DNA of 25,792 nucleotides from DATBGO01 sp050011895 (lineage in GTDB: Bacteria > Actinomycetota > Actinomycetes > Streptosporangiales > Streptosporangiaceae): positions 1-25,792 of the forward strand of contig JBEKIF010000059.1 of the NCBI GenBank assembly GCA_050011895.1. The letters are read 5' to 3'. The notes beneath the pieces were generated by a model. That model searched no databases. It was given only the letters and a program-made list of their open reading frames with translations, and had not been told where the DNA came from. This document shows, one piece after another, positions 1-6,112 of this stretch. Position 1 is the stretch's first letter. Every line of letters begins with the position of its first letter. The position numbers and the translations under genes are program-made.

Positions 1-1
1 C

Positions 2-124
2 CTGATCGCCATCCACCGGTGGGGCTGGGGCATCGCCCTGCACCCCGACGGCACCGTCACCGCCACCAGCCCCGACCGCAGGCGCACCCTGCACAGCCAC
101 GGCCCCCCAGCCACCGCCGCCTGA
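2..124 (+). CDS. C-terminal end of a DUF222/HNH endonuclease-type protein (partial)
   Basis: Only the last 40 codons are inside the window; the gene begins to the left. The reading frame ends in TGA at 122-124. The segment IHRWGWGIALHPDGTVTATS followed by a LHSHGPP tail is typical of the extreme C-terminus of actinobacterial DUF222-containing HNH endonuclease proteins, just after the HNH motif (the motif itself is not visible here). These proteins are often multicopy in actinomycete genomes and their biological role is poorly known. The gene converges on the minus-strand DUF929 gene, with about 40 bases between the two stops. Confidence 0.7.
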   Translation: MIAIHRWGWGIALHPDGTVTATSPDRRRTLHSHGPPATAA

Positions 125-165
125 ATGGGAATGTGTGCCGAGCAGCCGCATTTGAGTTGCAGCAG

Positions 166-1056
166 CTATAGCTTGCTCTGTAGGGCAGGAATTGGTGCGG
201 CGGTGCAGACCCTGGAGGGCTGATTTCCGGTGATCTTGCAAATGGCCGCGGTGAGCATGTTGGCCGAGCCGACTGCGCCCTTGGCGATGGAGGTCGACGG
301 GTCCTGCAGGGCGGCCGCGATCTGGGCCCATGTCATGCCTTGCAGGACGGCATAGCTATAGGTGGCGCCGCTGATCATGTACTTATTACCGAAGTCCACG
401 AAGGGTATCGAGCCGGACAGGGTGGTCCTCGGCGGGACGTCATAGGTTGCCTGCAAAGCCTGCTGTTCGGCGGTGAGCTGCTGAAGCGGCGAGCGGTCAA
501 CCTTCTCTACCTCAACCGGCGTAAAGTTCAGGTACTTGCTCGAGTACGTGGACTTATAGAACGTCAGAGTAGGAATACTCGCCGGGGTGTCAGTCGGGGA
601 CGAATGAATGCCTTGCAGTGGCGAGAACCTCCCGAACCTGCTCAGCGCAACCACTATCGCCCACCGCTCGGTAGCACAGAACGGGCAGTACTCTGCTCCG
701 ACGTAGAGCACCTCGGGTTTGCCCCCGCTGGTCAGCGCCGCCCCAGTGATCGGCTCGATGGTCCCGGGGTACCAGGTGCCCGCGCCCACCTTGGCCAGCG
801 TGCTGACGGGCACGCCGGTGATCTGCCGATTCACGCTGGCGGGCAGCGGCGTACCGGTGGGGGAGCCGGCCGGCGCCGTGGGCGATCCGCCAGTCGCCTT
901 GATGACGACGAAGGCCACCACGATGGCCACCACGACTAGGACGCTGCCGCCGGCCAGCAGTGCCCGCTTGCGGATCTCGGCCTTTCGCGCGGCAGCGCGC
1001 TGAGCGGCGATCCGTTCCCTGGCCGCCTGCTGCCTGTTCCGGTCCGCCTTGGTCAT
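166..1056 (-). CDS. DUF929 family membrane-anchored thioredoxin-like protein (copy 1)
   Basis: A 296-residue protein of the DUF929 family. The N-terminus is a basic, Gln/Arg/Ala-rich cytoplasmic stretch (about 1-32), then one membrane segment (about 33-53), a Pro/Thr/Ser-rich linker, and an extracytoplasmic domain. That domain carries VGAEYCPFCATERWA with a CxxC pair (C124, C127), the position expected for a thioredoxin-like active site. A second Cys pair (C273, C284) lies near the C-terminus. Family knowledge: DUF929 has no firmly assigned reaction; the CPFC motif and membrane anchor suggest a thiol-disulfide oxidoreductase outside the cell membrane. It is a paralogue of the gene at 3738-4643, sharing the N-terminal pattern, the CPxC motif and the C-terminal Cys pair, but has no adjacent VKOR gene of its own. 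The ATG at 1056 has a weak ribosome-binding site; a perfect palindrome lies 12-26 bases upstream. Confidence 0.88.
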   Translation of the reverse strand: MTKADRNRQQAARERIAAQRAAARKAEIRKRALLAGGSVLVVVAIVVAFVVIKATGGSPTAPAGSPTGTPLPASVNRQITGVPVSTLAKVGAGTWYPGTIEPITGAALTSGGKPEVLYVGAEYCPFCATERWAIVVALSRFGRFSPLQGIHSSPTDTPASIPTLTFYKSTYSSKYLNFTPVEVEKVDRSPLQQLTAEQQALQATYDVPPRTTLSGSIPFVDFGNKYMISGATYSYAVLQGMTWAQIAAALQDPSTSIAKGAVGSANMLTAAICKITGNQPSRVCTAAPIPALQSKL

Positions 1057-1067
1057 CTTGGTGCCTA

Positions 1068-1082
1068 ACTAGGTCGCCTAGT
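1068..1082. promoter_or_regulatory. 15-bp perfect palindrome upstream of DUF929 copy 1
   Basis: ACTAGG-tcg-CCTAGT is a perfect 6-3-6 inverted repeat located 12-26 bases upstream of the minus-strand ATG at 1056. Its position, where promoter or leader would be expected, and its perfect symmetry make it a candidate operator. No regulator that would bind it is recognisable in the window. Confidence 0.35.
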
Positions 1083-1108
1083 GATCCTTCTGATCGTGCT
1101 AAGGCAAG

Positions 1109-1156
1109 GCTAGCGGCGATGATTCACGCGGGCGGAGGGCTGGCCCGAGACGGCGG
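1109..1156 (+). repeat. 48-bp inverted duplicate, left copy (serine hydrolase N-terminal fragment)
   Basis: This 48-bp segment matches the reverse complement of 2763-2810 at 41 of 48 positions without gaps. In one plus-strand frame it reads MIHAGGGLARDGG from an ATG at 1119, matching IIHAAGGLARDGG at the truncated start of the serine hydrolase on the opposite strand. It is followed at once by sequence ending in an IS1380-type transposase remnant. It is best read as a leftover piece of a second hydrolase copy or the edge of an inversion. Confidence 0.75.
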
Positions 1157-1285
1157 CAGAGCCGCTGAACAGTTCGTGATTTTACGGCCGGGGTATGACG
1201 GTGACCCGGCTGGCGGGCCGGTGGCCGGGGGTTCCACGGGCCCCGGGGGTGCTCCTTCCGTCTCGCGGGGGTGGCTTTGCGCTGC

Positions 1286-1478
1286 TCAGGGGGCTTGTGG
1301 CAGGTCGGTGATCCGGGCCCAGGCGGATTTTCAGCCGTCGCCGGCGGCCGCCGCGGACCAGCTTCGCGGCGGCATGCAGGATCCGGTAACGCAACGTTTT
1401 CGGTTCGGCGCGGGCCAGGTCGCCGTCCAGGGCGATGAGCCGCAGCCAAGACAACAAGGCCGCGGCGCCCTCACTCAC
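1286..1478 (-). mobile_element. IS1380-family transposase remnant (C-terminal end, frameshifted)
   Basis: The minus frame from 1478 reads ALLSWLRLIALDGDLARAEP, then KTLRYRILHAAAKLVRGGRR, which is the characteristic C-terminal region of actinobacterial IS1380-family DDE transposases. The expected last residues (WARITDLPQAP, stop) appear in the next frame near 1286-1320, so a small indel separates them. The catalytic core and the N-terminal part are absent, so only about 60-65 codons of an original protein of over 400 residues survive. The element cannot be active. Its outer end probably lies between about 1157 and 1286, next to the hydrolase fragment at 1109-1156; I could not verify terminal inverted repeats. 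Confidence 0.78.
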
Positions 1479-1768
1479 ACCCCCGGATTCTAGGGGCAGG
1501 CGAGCATCGTCACAGTGTGGAGTCAGCGCACGGTGCGCGATGCGGGCGAGCTGTCACTGACCGCCGTCCAAAACCGGAACCCGGCTCCCGGCGACCCCGG
1601 GGGACGCGTGGTGGCCGGGAGCCTGGCTCCCGGCCAGCACGGGCCTGGCCCCCCCGCTCGCTTCGTGCCAGTACCCCATTCCAACCCGCCGCTCGGCGTC
1701 CCCGCCTGCGGGATGTTAGAAGCACAGAGGCCCTGACGGATATTCGGGCGTATCGCGGCGGTTAGTGA
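1479..1768. other. Intergenic sequence without recognisable gene
   Basis: GC-rich sequence between the transposase remnant and the end of the truncated serine hydrolase. Short overlapping ORFs exist on both strands but have low-complexity Arg/Pro-rich translations, no ribosome-binding site and no recognisable similarity. It is probably decayed DNA from the same rearrangement. Confidence 0.5.
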
Positions 1769-2808
1769 TCAGCGGGTCGGGCGCCTTACCTCAGTGCTGA
1801 CGGGGATCGGTGGTGGCCAGGGGCCTGGGGGGAGACCGAGGCAGTTGCGCAGGACGCTTTCCAGTGCGTTGGCCCGGTCGTGGTTTCCGACGCTGCCGGT
1901 CACGAACCCGATCGTGTAGCCACCGGCAGTGCTGGTTCCCCCGTAGCTCCCGCCCAGGCCCCCCATCCCGTAGCCGTCGTCGTCGATCCCGAAGCCAAGT
2001 CCCCAGGCGTTGTCGTAACCGGACACCCGGTCCGGCCCGGCGCACAGCGGGATGACCGCTTCGGCGAGCATCCCAGGACTCAGCAGCCTGCCTGCGGACA
2101 GGGCGTGGTAGAAGTCCGCCAGCGCCCGGGCAGTTCCGTGGCCGTTGATCGCCGGGATTTCCGCCGCCCGCCACGCGGCGCTGTTGACCACGGCACCGTC
2201 GTGCGCACCGGGCGGGTTGGTCACCGCCCGCCGGTACAGTGCAGGCCGGCCCGACATCAAAGCCGCCCGGAAAGCGTCGTCCAGGCCGGTCAGGTCTACC
2301 GCCCGGACCTGCTGCGCCGGGTTGAGCCCGAAAGCAAACTCCAGCCCGGACGGCCCGCAGATCTCCTCGCGCACGAACCGGCCGACACCACGCCCGTCCA
2401 CCCGGCGCACCAGCTCACCAACCAGGTGCCCGTAAAAAAGCGCCGACTCCCCATGCCCAGCACCGGGCTCCCACGACGGCTCCTGTGCCGCCAGCAGACC
2501 GCTCAGGTAATCCCAGTCGTAAAAGGCCCCAGCCGGCACCGGCCGGTCCAGCATCACCACCCCCGCCTGATGCGACAAGACGTGACGCACCGTCGCCGGG
2601 GCACGAAACTCAGGCCAGTACCGCTGCACGGGCGCGTCCAGCTCGAGCCGCCCGGCCTCCACCAAGCGCAGCGCGCACACCGCCACGAACGGCTTGCACA
2701 CCGAGTAGGGCTGGACCAGACTGCCGGCATCCCACGCCCGGCGCCGACCCAGATCGGCAAAACCGCCGTCCCGCGCCAGCCCTCCGGCCGCGTGAATTAT
2801 CAGGGCTA
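1769..2808 (-). pseudogene. 5'-truncated serine beta-lactamase/esterase family hydrolase
   Basis: About 345 codons match the class C beta-lactamase/EstB-type serine hydrolase family. The nucleophile motif SxxK is present in VQPYSVCKPF, followed by LDAPVQRYWPEF and VRHVLSHQAGV. A Tyr motif (GHGESALFYGHLVGELV) and a C-terminal GYGMGGLGGSYGG region are also visible. The usual roughly 30-40 N-terminal residues before the Ser motif are missing: homology starts at IIHAAGGLARDGG, directly beyond the VKOR stop codon. The codon where the paralogous fragment at 1119 has ATG is ATA here. No ATG, GTG or TTG lies in frame between that point and the Ser motif; upstream the frame only continues as a meaningless read-through of the VKOR gene. 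Known relatives hydrolyse esters or beta-lactam-like amides. I infer a pseudogene, though a non-standard start cannot be excluded. Confidence 0.65.
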
Positions 2809-2810
2809 GC
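2763..2810 (-). repeat. 48-bp inverted duplicate, right copy
   Basis: Reverse-complement partner of 1109-1156 (41 of 48 identical). It spans the VKOR stop codon (the GCTAGC at its outer end includes TAG) and the first retained codons of the truncated serine hydrolase. Both copies begin with GCTAGC and end in CGGCGG. Confidence 0.75.
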
Positions 2811-3738
2811 GGCGGGCGGTTGCGCCGTTCCGGAACGACGCGTCGAACACGATCAGCGCAAACAGAACGAATGTAATGATATGCACTACAGTGCAGTATT
2901 CGCAGATCTTGCCGATTTCGATAAGTTCCGCGTAGACGAGGTAGAGCACGAACCCGATGCCCGTTATAACGGCGCCCAGACGGATCCAGTGGATCGTGGC
3001 GGTTCTGCCGCCCAGCCGGAGCCAGCGGATCGGCGAGAAGTCGGATCGCCAGGCCCAGGGCGAGTTGATCGCGACCATGAACACATAGAAGGCAAGACCG
3101 AGCACCGCCACCGGGAAGATCCCGAAGACGATCGACTCCGAGCTGGTCGTTACCTCGCCGCAGTTGATGAAGCTGTTGGTGGGGCAGGCGAGGATCGTTG
3201 GACTCGTGTAGTGGGCGACGGTCAGGTAGATCGACACGCCGAGGCCCGCCAGCGAGAGGATCAGCGTGGTCAGCTGCAGCCAGCGGGATGCGGCTGGCCG
3301 GGAGATCCCGGGCAGCCAATTGTCGTCTTGGGCCAGCGTCGCGGCCGCGGCCTGGCCAGGCCGCGGCCGGGCCCGGTCCTTGGCGCTGCTGCCCGGCGCC
3401 TCCGGCCGGCCGCCGCGGCTTGCTGGGCCGCCCGGGGGCTGGGGTGGCCGGCCGGAGCGGTTCGTTGAGCCGCCGCCGGGAGCGTCCGGCCGGCCGCCGC
3501 GGCTGGCTGAGTTGCCGCGGCTGGCTGAGTTGCCGCGGCTGCCTGAGTTGCCGCGACTGCCTGACCTGTCGCGGCTGGCTGAGTTGCCGCTGCTGCCTGA
3601 GTTGCCGCGACTGCCTGAGCTGTCGCGGCTGGCTGAGTTGCCGCTGCCTCCGGGTCGACCGGCCTTAGAATCAGATCCGGATTGCCGGCCTGCGCCCTGC
3701 TGGCCGGTCGTGCTGCGGCCCTGCTTCTGGCTGGCCAT
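2806..3738 (-). CDS. Vitamin K epoxide reductase (VKOR) family membrane protein
   Basis: A 310-residue integral membrane protein. Residues 1-140 are a hydrophilic Ser/Gly/Arg/Asn-rich tail containing repeated GNSASR/GNSGSR units. The VKOR domain follows (about 150-302) with four or five membrane helices. It contains the two loop cysteines (C185 and C193 in ACPTNSFINCGEV), a conserved-type Ser at 201, and the active-site CxxC (C279-E-Y-C282) next to a helix. Bacterial VKOR proteins pass electrons from a periplasmic DsbA-like thiol oxidase to membrane quinone, so they drive disulfide formation. The ATG overlaps the stop of the upstream DUF929 gene by one base (TGATG), so the two are translationally coupled; DUF929 is the likely thiol partner. 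The repetitive tail is not needed for VKOR chemistry and may vary in length between strains. Confidence 0.93.
   Translation of the reverse strand: MASQKQGRSTTGQQGAGRQSGSDSKAGRPGGSGNSASRDSSGSRGNSGSSGNSASRDRSGSRGNSGSRGNSASRGNSASRGGRPDAPGGGSTNRSGRPPQPPGGPASRGGRPEAPGSSAKDRARPRPGQAAAATLAQDDNWLPGISRPAASRWLQLTTLILSLAGLGVSIYLTVAHYTSPTILACPTNSFINCGEVTTSSESIVFGIFPVAVLGLAFYVFMVAINSPWAWRSDFSPIRWLRLGGRTATIHWIRLGAVITGIGFVLYLVYAELIEIGKICEYCTVVHIITFVLFALIVFDASFRNGATARR
3497..3648 (-). repeat. 18-bp tandem repeat inside the VKOR gene
   Basis: About eight imperfect copies of an 18-bp unit (plus strand CCGCGGCTGGCTGAGTTG, with one- to three-base variants) encode the six-residue GNSASR/GDSGSR-like repeats of the cytoplasmic tail. 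The unit is a multiple of three, so gain or loss of copies keeps the frame. Confidence 0.8.
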
Positions 3739-4643
3739 CAGAGTGCCCCGGTTGCCGCCGTGACGCCGGCCGAGGTGCAGACATTGGCCGGCTGGTTGCT
3801 CGTGGTCTTGCAGATCGCAGCTGTGATCAGGTTGGCGGCGCCGTCGACGCCCTTAGCGATGGGGCTCGACGGATTGTTGAGCGCCGCCGCCACCTGGCTC
3901 CAGGTCGCTCCGGCCAGCACTTGCGGGCTGTAGCTGGCGCCGTCGATCACGTACTTGTTGCCGAAATCGACGAACGGGAAGGACCCGTCGTACTGCGAGC
4001 TCGGTACGTAAGGCGGCACGTCGTACTTGCCCATCAGCTGGTTGTCCAGCGAGGTCAGGCTTTGCAACGCCGTGTGATTCACGGTTTGCTGCTCAGTAGC
4101 CGAAAAGACCAGGTACTTGCTGCTGTAAGTGGACTTGTAGAAGGTCAGCGTGGGCGTGCTCGGGTAGACCTCCGGCGACGGGGCCGAGTGGATGCCGTGC
4201 AGTCCGGAGAAGGTGCCGAACCTGCTCAGCGCGATCGAAATCGCCCACCGCTCGGCTGCGCAGTACGGGCAGTACTCGGCGCCTACGTAGACGACCTCCG
4301 GCTTACCGCCCGAGGTCAGCGGGGTGCCGCCGGTGATCTTCTGGACTGCGCCCTTATAGGTACTTCCGGTACCTACCGCGTCCAGGGCGCTAGCCGGCAC
4401 CGCGGTGACGTTGTGCACGACACTGGCGGCCAGCGTCGTGCCTGCCGCTGGGTCGGCGGCCGTGCCCGATGACTTACCCAGGGTCTTGACCAGGACAAAC
4501 GCGACAACTATCACGATGACCACAATGACGCTGCCGCCAGCGATCAGACCCTGCCGACGGCGTTCGGCGCGGCGGGTGGCGGCCCGCTGGGCCGCAATCT
4601 TCTCCTGGGCGCTCTGCCGCCGGTTCCGCTCCGCCTTGCCCAT
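3738..4643 (-). CDS. DUF929 family membrane-anchored thioredoxin-like protein (copy 2, VKOR-coupled)
   Basis: A 301-residue protein with the same layout as the gene at 166-1056: basic cytoplasmic start (MGKAERNRRQSAQEKIAAQR), one membrane segment (about 33-54), linker, and an extracytoplasmic domain. The CxxC motif is in VGAEYCPYCAAERWA (C125, C128), with a C-terminal Cys pair (C278, C289). The ATG at 4643 is preceded by a purine-rich AGGCAGG ribosome-binding site. Its stop overlaps the VKOR start by one base. From this coupling I infer that it is the thiol oxidase reoxidised by VKOR, acting on secreted proteins outside the membrane, in place of a classical DsbA. DUF929 chemistry itself is not established, so the partner role is inference. 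Confidence 0.9.
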   Translation of the reverse strand: MGKAERNRRQSAQEKIAAQRAATRRAERRRQGLIAGGSVIVVIVIVVAFVLVKTLGKSSGTAADPAAGTTLAASVVHNVTAVPASALDAVGTGSTYKGAVQKITGGTPLTSGGKPEVVYVGAEYCPYCAAERWAISIALSRFGTFSGLHGIHSAPSPEVYPSTPTLTFYKSTYSSKYLVFSATEQQTVNHTALQSLTSLDNQLMGKYDVPPYVPSSQYDGSFPFVDFGNKYVIDGASYSPQVLAGATWSQVAAALNNPSSPIAKGVDGAANLITAAICKTTSNQPANVCTSAGVTAATGAL

Positions 4644-4863
4644 GCTGCCTGCCTTACCCTTCCCGACCTGTCTGGCCTTGCCACGCGAGGCGCCGCAGTC
4701 CGGTTCGGGCTACGCCGCCCACGGGGCTTGCCCGGCGTGCGCTGTCTGGCGGTCGCGCCGCCGGAAGCAATGCTATGGCGCGCCGGCTTGTGGGGATGCC
4801 GCGTTGCCGGTCCCATGCAAGCGAAGCTTCCTGAACACCGGCTGAATGACGGCTCTCGCTCTG

Positions 4864-4911
4864 CTCCAGGCCATGCTCCAGGTCATGCCCCAGGCCATGC
4901 TCCGGGCCATC
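4864..4911. repeat. 12-bp tandem repeat, four units
   Basis: Four consecutive 12-bp units (CTCCAGGCCATG, CTCCAGGTCATG, CCCCAGGCCATG, CTCCGGGCCATC) with one or two differences each, in non-coding sequence between the two divergent operons. Confidence 0.8.
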
Positions 4912-5046
4912 AGGGCCGGTCCCGGACGTCGGCGCGTGGGGGCGCGGTCTGGTCGCCGGCGGTCTACTGGCCGGGCGGTCTGGTGGCCGGGCGGTCTGTG
5001 CGCAGGTGGCAAGCCGCCGGGTCGTCGCCTGTCGATGTCAGGTGTT

Positions 5047-5061
5047 CTTGCGCTGCGCAAG
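5047..5061. promoter_or_regulatory. Perfect 15-bp palindrome, candidate operator of the ABC operon
   Basis: CTTGCGC-t-GCGCAAG is a perfect 7-1-7 inverted repeat ending 22 bases before the first ATG of the ABC transporter operon. A weak -10-like TAGCTA/TACTAG follows at 5065-5073, and there is no clear Shine-Dalgarno sequence before the ATG, so the transcript may start very near the start codon. A repressor bound here would then cover the promoter. The natural candidate is the XRE-type regulator encoded as the last gene of the same operon; this is inference. Confidence 0.5.
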
Positions 5062-5083
5062 TTCTACTAGCTAAATTCGACGG

Positions 5084-6112
5084 ATGGCGCATCTCAGGAA
5101 AGGGGCCCGCAAAGGGCCCATCAGCGGGCTGATCGTGATCACATGCATCGTGCTGGGCGCAGCGGGCTGCGGCAGCTCGTCGCCGTCATCATCATCGCCG
5201 TCTTCGGCCAGCACGACGGCCACAGGCACGGCCAACGTTGGTTACGCCTCGTCGCTCGAATTCCTCAACGAGAAGGTGGCCGGACCCGCCTTCACGAAGG
5301 CGACGGGGTACCAGTACTCCGGCCGCGGCGGCGCCTCCGGCGACCTGGAGTCCAGCATCGCCGCCGCCGAGATCAGCCCGAACGTGTTCGAGAGCGTCGG
5401 CGGTGACAACATCACGCCGCTGATGCCCAAGTTCACCAAGTGGTATGTCCAGTACGCGGGCACCTCGGTTGTGGTCGCCTACAACCCCAAGAGCAAGTAC
5501 GGCAGCCAGTTCAAGGCCATCGCCAGCGGTAAGGAGCCGGTGCAGGACCTGTTCACCCTGATGCAGCAGCCGGGCTTCAAGCTCGGCCGGACCGACCCGA
5601 ATGTCGACCCGCAGGGCCGGGACTTCATCTACATGCTCGAACTGGCGCAGACGTACTACCACCTGCCGAAGGACACTGTCACGAAGATCCTCGGCGGGCC
5701 GCCGGCGTCCGCCTCGTCGTCGCAGATCTATGCCGAGTCCTCGCTCGACGCGACGCTGCAATCCGGTCAGCTCGACGCCTCAAGCGCGTTCGTCACCCAG
5801 GCGATCGAGCTGCACCTGCCCTATATCGCGTTGCCGGCCGCTATCAACCTGTGCTGCGCCGCGAACGCCGCGCAGTACGCCAAGGCCACGATCACGCTCA
5901 ATAACGGCATGACCAAGTCCGGCTCACCTCAGGTGATCGACATCACCGCTATCGGCAAGCCGACACCCGCCGGGCTAGCCTTCATCAAGTACACCTTGTC
6001 CCCGGCCGGCCTGGCCTTGTATAAGCAAGGAGGGTTCACGCTGCTAACGCCCACGGCCTTCGGTGATACCAGCGCGATCCCCGCATCGGTAAAGAGTGAG
6101 CTGGGCGGCTAG
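5084..6112 (+). CDS. Molybdate/tungstate-type ABC transporter substrate-binding lipoprotein
   Basis: A 342-residue lipoprotein: basic start, hydrophobic segment and a lipobox LGAAGC with the lipid-modified Cys at about residue 29, followed by a Ser-rich linker. The mature part resembles the WtpA/ModA-like oxyanion-binding family: VGYASSLEFLNEKVAGPAF at its start, VVVAYNPKSKYG, and GRTDPNVDPQGRDFIYMLEL, the ligand-loop region characteristic of WtpA-like proteins. The expected role is to capture molybdate or tungstate (possibly another oxyanion) outside the membrane and deliver it to the permease encoded next. Its last codons overlap the permease start. Which anion it binds cannot be told from sequence alone. 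The start follows a perfect palindrome and lacks a strong ribosome-binding site, so the mRNA may be leaderless. Confidence 0.87.
   Translation: MAHLRKGARKGPISGLIVITCIVLGAAGCGSSSPSSSSPSSASTTATGTANVGYASSLEFLNEKVAGPAFTKATGYQYSGRGGASGDLESSIAAAEISPNVFESVGGDNITPLMPKFTKWYVQYAGTSVVVAYNPKSKYGSQFKAIASGKEPVQDLFTLMQQPGFKLGRTDPNVDPQGRDFIYMLELAQTYYHLPKDTVTKILGGPPASASSSQIYAESSLDATLQSGQLDASSAFVTQAIELHLPYIALPAAINLCCAANAAQYAKATITLNNGMTKSGSPQVIDITAIGKPTPAGLAFIKYTLSPAGLALYKQGGFTLLTPTAFGDTSAIPASVKSELGG

Larger units (their letters stand above)
4644..5083. other. Divergent intergenic region with short repeats
   Basis: This 440-base gap separates the minus-strand DUF929/VKOR operon from the plus-strand ABC operon and should hold both promoters. 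It contains a 12-bp tandem repeat (4864-4911), a direct duplication of TGGCCGGGCGGTCT near 4966-4999 and a perfect palindrome at 5047-5061. ORFs reading through it on both strands have repetitive or Arg-rich translations and no ribosome-binding sites; I see no gene. Confidence 0.6.

Noticed and set aside
1098..1115. Possible DtxR/IdeR-type iron box (GCTAAGGCAAGGCTAGC)
   Set aside because: The half-sites are not symmetric in the way the TTAGGTTAG-type consensus requires; similarity is only in base composition.
2809..3319. N-terminal half of the long minus-strand frame 1769-3319 as part of the serine hydrolase
   Set aside because: This half lies wholly inside the VKOR gene in another frame and has an Arg/Leu/His-rich, shadow-like translation. 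The VKOR frame is clearly the real one.
3198..3668. Plus-strand ORF with Cys-rich RGWLSCRGCLSC repeats
   Set aside because: The Cys-rich pattern is the antisense reading of the 18-bp repeat inside the VKOR gene; no ribosome-binding site or independent support.
4728..5132. Plus-strand ORF with a PGHAPGHAPGH repeat
   Set aside because: The repeat is only the 12-bp tandem DNA repeat read in frame; no ribosome-binding site, and it runs into the lipoprotein gene in another frame.
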